Position numbers and translations under genes: made by a program
In this document: positions 11,841 through 23,570 of the stretch, one piece after another
Position numbering within the stretch: the stretch's first letter is position 1
How the letters are laid out: the number at the start of each line of letters is the position of its first letter
Assembly (NCBI RefSeq): GCF_963675165.1
Contig: NC_087377.1
Span: 14,132,198 to 14,196,197 of the forward strand
Direction of reading: 5' to 3'
Origin: Halichondria panicea
Taxonomy: Eukaryota > Porifera > Demospongiae > Suberitida > Halichondriidae
Length of the DNA: 64,000 nucleotides
Notes under the pieces: generated by a model
What the model saw: only the letters and a program-made list of their open reading frames with translations
What the model was told of the DNA's origin: nothing
Databases searched by the model: none

Positions 11841-12179
11841 TTCGAGGCACTAAATTTTCGCAGATTGCCCAAAGTAAAGATTTTGAGGATGAATTTCAAA
11901 TAACCACACCCTCACAAGTAGAGAGGTTTCAATATCTAATTTTCGAGGCACTACATTTTGGTGTTTCTGGGTAGATCCTCGAAAATCTCGAAAAATAAGC
12001 GACTAGCTAAAAGGTAATTGAGAATAATAGGTGGATGAAAAATGATTGCAGCTCACACTTAATTTAGTGACCTTTTTTTATACACCTCCATGGATGTAAT
12101 ACTTATAACATCTGATTATTGTAAAAACAGGATTTTGAACATCACCATAAAAAGCTAGCTATATAGAAGTATAATACTG

Positions 12180-12640
12180 GCTGGAATGTACATGAATACT
12201 AACACATGTTTACTGGTCCGTAGTCATTATTATGCTGCTTCTCTTCTCTTGAGGACAGGCATTCTCAATGGAAGATGGAGACACTGTTGCAGAATCTGCA
12301 GCTAGTATCTATATTGACTCTTATAGACTACCTAATAATATACTTTTACCTGCTGAATTGAAGTTACTTAAAATCATGAGCAGAATCAGGGCGAGCTGTA
12401 GCTGATATAGATCTACCATTGTTTCCTTGCCAGCAGAAAAAGAATCGGAGAATTCTTTAAAGGTGTTTTGAAGCATGGGTGGTGCAACAAAAATTATGTA
12501 ATTAATTGTTTCACTGTAATTATGCATGGCTTTATAGACACAACTTACAGTCAATTTTTCAGGTAAAAGTATTATATTAGGTAGAGTTAATATAGCTGCA
12601 GATTCTGTAACAGTGTCTCTATCCTCCATTGATCTAGGTA
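12180..12640 (-). pseudogene. Possible Ig-like exon remnant flanked by an inverted repeat
   Basis: A minus-strand ORF (12321-12629) reads like the end of an Ig-like domain (LTVSCVYKA, then NYIIFVAPP) followed by a hydrophobic run (LALILLMIL). A near-complementary copy of its first ~90 bases lies at 12265-12355, forming an inverted repeat (GAGACACTGTT, CAGAATCTGCAGCTA, TACTTTTACCTG). Next to it, 12180-12225 resembles the last bases of a type A tail. It may be a remnant of a further receptor type or chance. Confidence 0.3.
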
Positions 12641-14450
12641 GATATGCGTATACAGTGCATCCATGGGAAGTTCAGCCGATATATGCACGTTAACCATGTG
12701 CTATGCGCTGTCACCGAGCGGGTAGGTATAGGACGGTATTCATTGGTAGCTTGACTCTATATGCTTTAACAGCAAGATAAATCCTAATCACCAGGCTTAT
12801 GCTGTCCATGACCATAAGAGGTAAACAAAACCCATAAAAGAAGCACATAACAATTAAGTAGTATCTAACAAAAGTAAAAAATAAGTCGTAATTTAAACAC
12901 ATACACCTCTACCCTTCTCCAGCGTGAAACAAGTAAGGGTAGTGTGCCACATAATTAACACTTGGCCATTCCATTGGCTTCCTGATTAAAATTGTATGGT
13001 TGAAGAGCTAGAACTAGAATCCAACGACTCAATCGAAGGTTGTTCTCTTTCAATGATGCAACCATGTGAGGGCATCATATAATTATATACACTTGCAGAG
13101 AGTTTTTCTTCGTCAAATCTGAACCGACAACGGAGGAATAGTTTGGAATTAAACAACACTCATGCAGCTCCAAGAATGATCTCTCATCTTTCTTAATCTT
13201 CGTAACAGGTAAAACCACGACTGCATGCACAAACACTCGATCCTTCATGCAAATCTGGCACTCTTAATTGTTGGCATTGACAGTCAATTAGCCTGCCCGC
13301 CTGAGAGTTCATGTTCCAGGTGAACAAGGTGGTCGTTCCAAGTCTCACTGTACACGAACTTACCAAGTCCATTAGTCTCTATGATTAGCCGCTGGAAGGT
13401 GCATACGTAGCTGGGACCCTTTTAGACCAAACAGCATTACTGTGAACTGAAATATAACCAGTGGAAAAGAAAAGGCAGCTTTGGGAGCAAGTGGAACTTG
13501 CCAGTGTACAACTTTTCCGCTAAATCAGAGGTGTGACAAAGTGTGCCATTCCTAACAAATTAATCGATACGTGGTATCGGATACGCATCTCGATCCAATA
13601 ACAACATATTCAGCTTCTTAGATTTGAAAGAGATGCGAAAGGAGCCATTCTTAACTGGTACAATATCGGGAAACTCCACTAACTGGTGGATGGTTCAATC
13701 ACACCTGCCTGTCGTATCTTCTGTACTTCTGCTAGGACATCGGCCTTGAACATGTGTTGGATCTCCCGTCTGTCCTTCTATATCCATGCACATGTCACCA
13801 TACTTTTCTGTACATTTCCTCGTTGTGAATCTGTCAGTTCAGCACCTAAAAGTGCCTTGCTTGCAAGTGAGCTATAATTATAGTAGTCTCTCAAACATCA
13901 ATCTCTTCTTCCGGACAGTCTGTATCATGACAAATCCTATATAAATGAATTATACTATATGCCAATAACTGAAAACAAACAGCTTCTTGGTATCAGTGCA
14001 TGGGTATATATAAAATTCTTGCAATTGTGGTTGCACCCTCTGGCCATACATTACTGTCGTTTGGTATACTCATCTTTTCTGGTCTCTCACTTTTCTGAAG
14101 TCTTTTCTGAGATTTATCAGGACATCTGTAGGACCCAATACTACCAACTGTACACCAACGCAAAAAGCTATAGAATTTTCCCAGTCTTTCCCCTATATAT
14201 AAAATGGCTGCTTTCCACTTCAAAGACTTGTTGAATCACTCTACAACGATCTGTGGATTAAGGATTAAGGTGTTGTTCGAATTGGAGAAAAGTGCCATAT
14301 CTGGTAGAAGCTAGCTCTTTGGTCAGTTGGGGTACACAAAATCTCAAACAGTTAAAAAGAGAAGTGTGACTATAGCTAATTTGTATGAGATGTGCATTGA
14401 AGCTGGCATTGTTATTATTAGTAACTGAATGTATACATGCATGAACGTGT
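12640..14450. other. No gene recognised
   Basis: Minus-strand ORF 12711-12902 is hydrophobic but has no start context, partner exon or copy elsewhere. The rest has no recognised domain, repeat or RNA. Confidence 0.5.
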
Positions 14451-14454
14451 CTTG

Positions 14455-14530
14455 CTTGGAACTCAAGGCTCATGATCAGACGTATAGTAGCTGTGATGGT
14501 ATTTCGCCATCTTCATTATTGTATAACCGT
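14455..14530 (-). pseudogene. Small A1-like Ig exon fragment
   Basis: CTCAAGGCTC, GACGTATAG and AGCTGTGATGGTAT match the middle of the A1 Ig exon (8530-8575). Flanks do not match, so only a shard remains. Confidence 0.4.
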
Positions 14531-14884
14531 GTTAAACACATGTGCAGGATTCATTACTTTCTTGAATAAGTGATTCGTCAACTTAATTTGAGTATACTAT
14601 AATCATAGTTTTAAACATCATCCTATCACATGTAAAGCCAGCCCCCCATAGTAAAGTTTTCTATTGGGGTATCTCTGGCTATTGAAAGATTGTGACAATT
14701 CTCGTAATTGGTGGCAATTAGTTTCAGTGTATGTGATTGGACTGTAAACAGATGATTAAGATAATGATCAATTCATTCAGCTCTCACCAGTGGATGGAAT
14801 ACTATCTGACTCGTCAAATGTACCACAATAATAATAATTGGCTGGAATATTAGATGAACACCATAACACGTACAGTCATGTTTT

Positions 14885-16341
14885 TCACACTCCTACTGGT
14901 CCATAAGCCTGGTTAGTGTTCAGTTCAATCTCCTCTTTAGGTAACACCTCCTCATAAACAGGACCAGCTGATGCAATGGGTCCTACGTTAGCTTGTCCTT
15001 CAGCTGTCGGGGAGAACACTGCCTTCTTACGAGAGAAAAGGTACATCACTACGAGTCCAGAGAGAAATCCAAGGAGGGTTGCCATTAAGAACGTTATGCC
15101 TGTGCTCATTCCTGTAATCTCGGCAATTGATAACGAGTGGCCATCTTTCTCTGATACACAAGACGTATTGATATGAACTGATTCGTTAGTAATGGGTGCT
15201 GTACATTGAGACAATTATTATAATATCACGATTCAGAAGCTGTCCTGTGTAAGACACCTTCACAAAGTAGGTCAGTAGGAATAGGCACCCACTCTCCTCT
15301 TCCTGAAACGTTAACACAAGTTGCTGTTCTTGGGTGACTGGGAAGTAGACCATCGTCACACTGGAGCACAATTTCTGACCCCTCCGTGAAACCAGATTCA
15401 GTAGATACAATTCTAAGGCTCTCGTTGATAAGAGTAGAAGGTGTATCACACACAATAGAACCAGCTTGGGGAGAAAATGAGGAACTAATTAATGGATTAT
15501 TAATACCTGGTATGATGCCACTGTATGTAGTGATATTACTAGTGAAGTCCCTATGCTGTTTCTAGCTTGAAGGGTAGCAACATACATCTTGTCATTGCCA
15601 GTCTCTCCAAAACTTCAAAGTGGACAGAGCAAGTTGTTGTACATAAACTACTGTTTACAGTTTTGTTGTCGTTAACATCATCGTAGAAAAGGGAGAGATT
15701 GTAAAGGATCTTCTCCTGATATTGAGAACATTTAACCTACAAAGTGAAATAATTAATGCAGTGAACTTTGCGACAAGCATTACAAAGTTATTAACTTACG
15801 TATTGATTCCAAGTGACTGTCAGTATATATATAGCAGACATAGAAGTATTGATGCTCACACTGAAATTATAGACATTGGGTACTGTCTCTTGTACTATTG
15901 AGATGTTTACTGAGGTTTCATTGAAGTTTAGCGCATCACCACAACTGATCCTGAAAACATTCCGTATCCCAATGGATTTTTGAGAAATGTCTAAAATAAG
16001 AACTGATGAGAAATTTGCAAAAAGTCATGATGTTGCCCCGGGACAAATTAATAAGTTGAACAGATGCAGATACCTGATCCAATGTTGAGTCGTTAAAACA
16101 TTTTGTGGTCTCATTCGCATTATCGATATCGAAGTGCTCGGAAATATACATGTCGTCATCATGGTAGAACCTCCACTCTAACAGTGTGAGGTCCACTCCC
16201 TCACAGAACAGTCTGACAGTTCCAGCTAGGACAGTGTTCACCAACCAGATTCCCTCCTCCCTCAACAGTCAGAGACACTGATGATGAGTACACCTCTTCA
16301 CTTATCATTGAAAATAAGATGATTAGTACTGCACCTATCAT
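14885..16341 (-). pseudogene. Type A receptor A3, complete layout but frameshifted
   Basis: Five recognisable blocks: signal plus Ig plus FN3 start (15800-16341; ATG, hydrophobic AVLIILFSMI, then EVYSSSVSL), FN3 end (15507-15736), CCP (15258-15464; CDTP...QCDDG...ATC...GEWVP...LC), and stalk, helix and tail (14885-15198; helix ITFLMATLLGFLSGLVVMY, then YEEV, EEIELNTNQAYGPVGV). The lesions are a CTAG insertion in the Ig start (GTTCCAG-CTAG-GACAG on plus), a one-base loss before the late Ig cysteine, and +2 and +5 insertions in the FN3 exon. CCP and tail exons are intact. The A6 gene at 40958-42474 is the functional reference. Confidence 0.85.
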
Positions 16342-16605
16342 TATTTTTAACGACTATAGAAGCTCGTAATTGTTTTACAGCGTATGCGTATGCATTGCAT
16401 TGAATTGCACGATAAATAAACTGTGGGATGATTCTCACATTATCTGATGCGTATCTGTAAACAGATTATTGGGAAAGTGTGTGAATAGTAAATTATCCGA
16501 CAAACACTAAAAATAGAGTCAAAAGCACTTTCAGTTGTCAAAGTATGATTTTATAGCTGACACTATAGCTAAAGGCATTCTCTCTTCTTAGCTTTAACCC
16601 GTTAC

Positions 16606-17693
16606 TAGCCTCGATCCCAGGCCGAGTTTTCGCTTTTATAACGGTTAGGCGAACAACTGGGCCTGGTACTAGTTGTCTGCGCATGCGTCAAATTTTCATT
16701 GTATATTTGTGGTCGGCAAAAATATTTAATAAATCAATAATAGAAATTTGTACACAGAAAATGCACAGAGTGAGTACACAAAAGATGCACATAGGGAGCT
16801 GCTTCACAAAGGCCTGGGGAGTTGCCAGTTGTGCTGCAGCACAATTACAGTGACCCAGGGCAACTTCAGGATGATTGAATGCCTTCAAATTACGTTTCAA
16901 AAAGATTTAGCAGGCTGGTGGACTTCTCTGATTCTAGGCCCCAACTCGTAACTCATTGCTTGAGAAAACGTAGATTCTCTTGATGTCTCTGAGCTACCCA
17001 GCAACGCTCAAATGAGCAGGTCATACTCCAGTCCTGTGTCTGTGAGTATAGGACAATATTAAAAGAAACCAAAGACAGTTAAACCCTTACCTCAAACTGT
17101 CCAGTCTCGTCCGTTAGTATAGCCAAGAGGAGCACTGTTGGGATAGTTGGATATTAGCCATTGCTCCTGTACAGAGAAGTAGACATTTTAAATACGTGTA
17201 GATCTATACATATTAAATTTCTCGGTTATAGTGTCATTGTCGACGAGCTGATGATGGCAGCACCAAGTTCTCTAGCTCACACTCTTCACTTGATCCACCA
17301 TATTAATGATGAAACTATAGTCTACCTACATTCTTGCCAAACATGAACAAGACTTGATAGCATAGCCTGCCATAGGGCCCACACAAAAATATCTGACCTT
17401 AACAAGCTTGACAAAGCTTTATACCTCTTCCCTTGTTGTTCAGTCTTCAGAATAAGCTTCAGAGAAGAGAGAAGCTTCAGCTAAGAGCCATTCCAATCGA
17501 TTCCAATAATGATAAAACGGGAACTGACTTCTAGTACACGATAGTACACGAATATAAATGTCACGAAAGTGAACAAGAATATCCATTTGTCAGAATCTGA
17601 CGAACGACTGACGCATGCGCAGACAACTAGTACCAGGCCCAGTTGTTCGCCTAACCGTTATAAAAGCGAAAACTCGGCCTGGGATCGAGGCTA
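16606..17693. mobile_element. Mutator-like non-autonomous element M1
   Basis: Ends TAGCCTCGATCCCAGGCCG and its complement, part of ~87-bp terminal inverted repeats (16606-16692 and 17607-17693). It is flanked by the 9-base direct repeat ACCCGTTAC (16597-16605 and 17694-17702). No transposase is visible. Nine-base duplications and long inverted ends are typical of MULEs; the superfamily call is an inference. It sits just upstream of pseudogene A3. Confidence 0.85.
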
Positions 17694-17934
17694 ACCCGTT
17701 ACCTGCCATTGGTGCCCTGCACTGTGTCTACTAGAAATGTCACAGAGAGCGCACAAAGTTGAGGTATGTAGTAATTTTTCTCCCGTGTTTTGGCTCGCCC
17801 AAAGGTGTATGTGAGAGGATCTTAAGAGAGGTGCGAAAGTCCCCCTTAATCGGGGTTCGAACCTCACTTTGTTTTCACACTTCAAAGCACCCCCGAGACC
17901 TCATTTGGCGAATAGCTGATGGTGAATAGGCAAC

Positions 17935-18270
17935 AGTTTGGTACCAAACTCACCGTGTATAGATATTGGTATTTACAAAAGTACTTTTGAAGCTGTCGAA
18001 AACATCAGGATCTACTGCACATTCCGATCGATATTTAGAAAAGGGGGGTTTCACTGAGATATTGGGTGTGGCTGGGTTGGATTACAAATGAGGAAAAGGA
18101 ACCAAAATTGAGGTCAGTGCATGGGTAAGCTTGTTGAAGAAATTTGCACGTGAATCGGGTGAGGTATAGTAGAGATTACGAAAATTATTATCCGGAGCAT
18201 TTCACATTCTAGTGGAGTGGTATGAGTTTGTATTTCAAGGATATACCAAGGTATATTAAATAATTATAAT
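17935..18270. repeat. Dispersed repeat R1, copy 3
   Basis: Shares CTGTCGAAAACATCAGGATC, CACATTCCGATCGATATTT, GGTGTGGCTGGGTTGG and the CACGTGAATCGGG block with the copies at 10594 and 42612. Non-coding. Confidence 0.75.
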
Positions 18271-18823
18271 AATTATACTCATGATCAGAAGTGATATATT
18301 TGGTGGTTTTTCTGGCCAATCCTATTTAGCATTTTGCTGGTAGATGATTTGCTCTATAAGAGCAACTGGTAAAATATTCCCTATCATTTATCTGAATCAT
18401 CACTGAGAAATTGACTTCGAGTTTATCGCTACATGCAGCTAACACCTGACATCTAAACACGTGACAATGAGCATTTCTATGCACCCAATAATTATTATAG
18501 ATTTTGCTGGTTTCTCATAATTATTTGCCTCACCACCAAGTTACTAAACTCCCTGCATGTGTGTTCGTTCTGATATAGTAAATTATTTGTGTGTATAATT
18601 TGATTGTAATTGACGAGAATCAGTTCTAACGAAAATGTAGACTAGCTATCCGCTTAATTTTATTTTTCAAAATTCTCACTGTTGGTGTAATAGTTATTAT
18701 GATTGTGTTTAAGTGATCTATTCGCATGTACTAAATTCTGAATAGAGTAATAACAATTAAATCTGGTTACACATAATTATAAACAATACCAATTATTATT
18801 GCAACAGGAAGCATGTACTTTAT

Positions 18824-20419
18824 CCCTTTCCTTGCCATTCGTGAAATCTGGAACAGGAGCGTCTTTAGGTCGATCAATTAGTGTGGATCCGGCCTCACCA
18901 CGCCTCCATGTCATTCTATTAGTCTAGATCCGGCTAGCAATTCTAGCTGGGACTCCCAGTTCTAGCTCGTTTTGTTTAGCGTGTCAGAGACTGGGAGAAG
19001 ATGATTGGCACTCCTTGGCTCCTTTGGATGTACAGCTGTCCAGATCCCTAGAACATACCCTCCATTCTGATGAGTTATCAGTGCATAGGGTGCTTACTAG
19101 ATTCTTGCCAGCCAGTACAGTTCAAGCTACACACAGCACCGCTCAACTATTCTCTACCCCATTATCTAGCTAAATCTGGTCCAACTAGACAGCAGACACA
19201 GCTAGTTAATTCAGTAAAGCCAGGGGTAGCCCTAGTTGGGCGGAGCCCGACCGTCCCTGACGGGAGGTCGGGTTGCAAGCCTATCTGGGATTTGTTCTAG
19301 CGCCACTATAGTGGCGCCCTATCAGATTGCAGCATTTTTCACGTGGCTTGGTTACGCATCTAGTTGCAAAACCGCATGCAGTATTGCTGTGCCATCCTTG
19401 TGGTTTACACGTCATCAAGTCGGTTAACACCCACTTGAGAATAATAATATTCATAGCAGTACTACATAATGCGCAGAACAAATCCCAGATAGGCTTGCAA
19501 CCCGACCTCCCGTCAGGGACGGTCGGGCTCCGCCCAACTAGGGTAGCCCTACTTCTACGGTTGTTCAGTACCCACGGTAACAATTCCTCTGGGCTGGGGG
19601 CTAACTAGTTGAGCCACGCCTCCCAATTCTCAAGGCTAGGTACATGTCTCTGTCTAGCTGCTTCTTCAGCTTCTTGCTCAGTTTTGTGGCTTAGAGAAAG
19701 GCCAGCTACTCAGGGGGAAGAGTCGAGATGAAAGTCTGGCAGCCAGGTGACGTCCAAACGGTCAGTTATTCTTTCCACCAACTTTTTAATCTAGTCTAGT
19801 CCTGCTTGCACTGCTACTACTACTGCTACTCTTCCTACTACTACTACTACTGCTACTCTTCCTAGCTAGTCAAAGGTTTTTTTTTTTTTTTTATAACTAC
19901 ATATGCACAAAGAGACATCAAAGCTTACATCAAAGGACACAGATTTTTAGCCTACTTGACTGATAAGGCCGTTACCTAGACTACAGTTTGTTTGTCAGGG
20001 AGGAGCTCACATACAACTTCATCTAATTCATCATAACGATTCGTTACCGTTGTGTTGTAATTTATACATGTTGAGTTCGTGCACCGAGCAGCGTGCGGCA
20101 GTTCAAGATAAGATTTAAAACATTCAACCATGGATCAACTGTATGCACAAAACATAGACGGTAAATACTAAGACAACAAAGACAGTGGAGCAGAGGCTCC
20201 CATACACAAAGGGCGCCGCTAGGAGCAGGCCGCCGGGCTAGAGCACAAAGCAATAAGATAGACCTATACAAAAGAAGTGTTAACTAGTAATAAGAACTCA
20301 TGCGCATGTACAATTAAACAGTAAACATTACAACACAGGAAACATTAAGAACAGGAAATGACTAAGTGAATAACTAACTAGCAAAGTCATTACACTACAA
20401 CAGATTGCCAAGGAAAGAG
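18824..20419. mobile_element. TIR element P1 with TTAT target duplication
   Basis: The ends CCCTTTCCTTGCCA and CTCTTTCCTTGGCA (complement of the right end) are flanked by TTAT (18820-18823, 20420-20423). The undisturbed target is visible at 30739-30757. An inverted, shorter copy lies at 39407-40356. The interior has (CTA)n-like and poly-T tracts at 19800-19885. It also holds a nested element at 19233-19540 and a further unmatched GC-rich insert at about 20056-20395. CCCTTT ends with a 4-base TTA-type target recall piggyBac; this is an inference and no transposase is seen. Confidence 0.75.
19233..19540. mobile_element. Nested TAGTTGGG element with 9-bp duplication
   Basis: Inverted ends of ~75 bases start TAGTTGGGCGGAGCCCGACC. 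Direct repeats GGGTAGCCC flank it (19224-19232, 19541-19549), and the empty site is present in the related element near 39950. The TAG start and 9-base duplication match the TAGCCTCGA elements, but the rest of the ends is unrelated. Non-autonomous. Confidence 0.85.
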
Positions 20420-20519
20420 TTATAAACATGCACCAACAATTAATGAACAACATGAGAGGTTATTATGTCATATACAGTTGTTGCTGCAAAGAAGAGGATT
20501 ACTTACAAGAGATAATTAT

Positions 20520-21350
20520 ATGATGCAATGTTATGCAAGATGCTTTGTACTCTTTCTGCTAAGCTGGTTACACTACTGCCAAGGTATGTGATAGAGATAA
20601 TTATTCTAGAGACGTTATACACTATATTTGTGAACAATGATGTAGCCTCCTTTGCAAACATTTTAATGTATACAAAAATCATATGAATCTGACTCGGATT
20701 AATGCTTTAACAATTCTCACTGTTGATCTGTCAGATCTGAACAAACAGAATATTGAAATTATCTCGTGTGGTTCTTCTTTTATTGACAAGACAGTGCCAG
20801 TGAATATCAGCATTTTGCAGCCAACATTTCCTTTTGTTAGCCCCCAAGTTTATACAGCTGTGATCATACGTTATGAGTCTGGGCTTGTATCTAGTGTAGA
20901 TGTATCATGGAGAAATTTAAGGTACGTATAATTATAGTACTGTACTTCGAATCAAAATGTTTGAATGCACACTGCATTGCTGCTATAGCAACCAGATTGT
21001 CCTGAATATGAAAATTCCCAAGAATACCTCATCAATGTTAGTGGATGTGGGTGGACATGGCTCAACCACAGTACCTGTCAAGATACTATTTGCTCGTCTG
21101 TTTTCAGTAATTGTACGGAGAACGTGGTAAAATTACCCTCCAAGCCAAGATCGCTGACATTGAGAGCGAACAAGTAGTTTTTCCCACATCTGTAGGTGAG
21201 GGCAACAATCTGGTAGTTTTTACATTTATCGACTTTTTTACAGATTCCAATAATCGCTACTTTAGAGCTGCTGTTAACCAGTCATCTAGATGCCAAATTC
21301 ATGTGCAGTGTTTACCCATGAGAGGAGATGTTAGTATTCATCAAAATTAA
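20520..21350 (+). pseudogene. Type C receptor C2, 5' half only
   Basis: Exon 1 (20520-20583) is intact and encodes a signal peptide (MMQCYARCFVLFLLSWLHYC). Exon 2 has lost its 5' part including the first Ig cysteines (remnant about 20661-20921) and one base near its end. Exon 3 (20989-21195) lacks one base (AACGTGGTAAAA for AACGTGAGTAAAA). Exon 4 starts at 21244 and homology is lost near 21350, before element 21463-21992. No membrane or tail exons follow. Confidence 0.85.
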
Positions 21351-21462
21351 TGTGTTATTATTTTGGATGGGCGTGGCCTGTCCATATAGGCTATTGTCAG
21401 CTTTCACTCCATTCAGATGATTGTCATCCACAAGCAGCAGTCTAAAAGTAGCTATTAATTAT

Positions 21463-21992
21463 CAGGGCCGTAGCCACCAGTCAGGTTAGTCAGGTTTCAA
21501 CCTGACCACTTTTTCTGAGGTGAATAGGCAATGGTCGTCACTACAATAAACACATAATGGAAAAAAATGCAGTGAACTTCTTCTGCAGTGCAAAGCATTG
21601 AAGCATGCTAGAACTATAAGTGATCAAGACTATTAGTCTACATGCTATCATTGCTATGGCGAGAGAGAATCCCTTCCAAGTCTTTCAAATCAAGCTCACC
21701 ATCCAGCTAACCATTTTTTGTTCCCCAAGCGATCATTTGGAAAGTCCAAACCAGTTCTGTGGTCTTGCCATTACAACTTTGCTGTTTCTCCATCATGATA
21801 AGAATCAAGATGTTGTGTTCTGTAACATTTGTGTTAGGGCTAAGCTTTAAAGCTGAACAGAATCTAGTCCAGCAGATAGCCAGTAGAGAAGGGGCGTTAC
21901 CAACAATACCGGAAATGGGCGTGACCTAAAAATTCTACGCGCGCCGATTTCATAACAACCTGACCACTCTAAAGTTGGTGGCTATGGCCCTG
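21463..21992. mobile_element. CAGGGCCGTAGCCACC element
   Basis: The inverted ends CAGGGCCGTAGCCACCA and CAGGGCCATAGCCACCA (complement of the right end) span 530 bases. A 76-codon internal ORF (21620-21850) ends with DVVFCNICV, which faintly resembles the start of a TTF-type zinc finger of hAT transposases. No clear target duplication was found. Confidence 0.6.
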
Positions 21993-22092
21993 TACTTGAT
22001 AGCATTCTAATAATTAGAATGCTATCAAGTGGGCTAGAAACCTTCAATCGAACTCTCTATCCAATCCACTTCCGTTCCTTGTGACGTCATTG

Positions 22093-22248
22093 CAGTGGCG
22101 TAGGAAGCAATTTCTCAATGAGGGGCCCCGGGGCTCTAATTTTTTGAATGGAAAAAAGAGTAAGGCTGTCTCTATATAGTGCAGCTTGGATAAGTCATCT
22201 CTACTTAATATCCTAGAAATATGCCCCTCCCACCTTCCTACGCCACTG
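22093..22248. mobile_element. 156-bp MITE, CAGTGGCGTAGGAAG ends
   Basis: Inverted ends CAGTGGCGTAGGAAG; flanked by the 5-base repeat CATTG (22088-22092, 22249-22253). Belongs with the elements at 39300 and 60992, which also have 5-base duplications. Confidence 0.85.
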
Positions 22249-22253
22249 CATTG

Positions 22254-23570
22254 TTTACTGAGTATAAAATTATAAGGTTGATATCCAAAAAGCCACCAGA
22301 TGCTGGGGTGAGATTAGCGCATGTGCAAGCTCAGACAACGCTGTCAACGAATAAAGACAAGTCTCTGACGTATATTGCTTTTGTTGTATATTGACCATTC
22401 AAGCCATGCATGGGGGGGCATGCTTGCGCCTCAGAACAGTTAATTTTGAGACAAAACTACCATTTCGAATTAAGCCTATAATTATAGCTGCTGCATGTGT
22501 ATATAGCGTGCAATTAGGGTAGGTATAGAATATGATATTAGCATTGTTACCTGACGCTTTGCCGTGGCCAGCGTGTATAGTAGTCGTCTGGTTTGTTTAT
22601 TTTTCACACATGAGTCTACTCACCTGGATTCATAGCACTATACGTTTACAGCATGGACACTAGTATATAGTTTCAGATTTTGATGTTAAAGCTTCCGCTG
22701 TCGAATAAAAGCTATAAGAAGCTTAAACTTGCACGTTGGCTGCATTGGCTAGCTAGATCTACCAGCATGCAGCCTTTATTCGAGGCACATTTACAGCTGA
22801 AGTAGGAACAGTGGAAAATAGTCAAAAATTATGATTGGGGTTTGTTGCTTCTTTGCTATATCCTATAGCCCCACAGGAGCCATATTTCTAAGCTTCTTGA
22901 CTTTGCTGTGATCCTATAGTCCACCTGCATACATGTCTCACGCTCCACTAAAACTCTGTTCTCAAAAGTATCAGCATGCCTCTAGTCAGCTACCATGCAT
23001 GCTCACCATGATTACATTCTACTGCATTTATTGTATAACGCTCCTCTAACTCTTATTATTCAAGTAAACTATGTTAACAGTCGAGGGTTAGCACTTTAGT
23101 GCTCTATAATTATGCTCACTCAATATCCGCTGTTACAGTGAGGATTTTGTTAACTATTATTATAATTTATTATGTACAATGCTGCTTTTGTTCCATTTAG
23201 GTGAATAATCAAGCTGAAACCATCAGGGATCAATTCAAGATATTGTGTTGAAGAAGGTTTTCTTCTTGTTGATTTCGAAGTAAGTCATAATATTAACTAT
23301 TAATTGTTGCATTAATATCAACCGTTTCTCCAATTAGAACACAAACAACGACCATTTTTTATAAATTATTATGAATGTTTTTTGAGTTCTGACTATAAAC
23401 TATAAATTGTGTGTTTTGCTATAATTATAGTTATGGAATTGTCACATTGATTGATTTACTGCAACAAAAGTAAAATCTGACAGGAAGCATGCTATAATTA
23501 TATCAGCATAAGTATTATACAATCTCAAGATTAGAGGTTTGTTACACTATTATAGCCACTCTATTTTCTG
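22254..23570. other. No gene recognised
   Basis: Intergenic DNA upstream of type C locus C3. A block around 23200-23250 (GGGATCAATTCAAGA) recurs near 27640 and 36470, so part of it belongs to a shared repeat. Confidence 0.5.

Noticed and set aside
14976-15176. Plus-strand ORF repeated at 41049-41249
   Set aside because: Antisense shadow of the type A stalk, helix and tail exon.
19070-19608. Overlapping ORFs on both strands
   Set aside because: They come from the inverted ends of the nested element at 19233-19540, which read through on either strand.
21620-21850. hAT transposase gene
   Set aside because: Only a short FCxxC-like end; no catalytic domain or dimerisation region, so it is noted within the element only.
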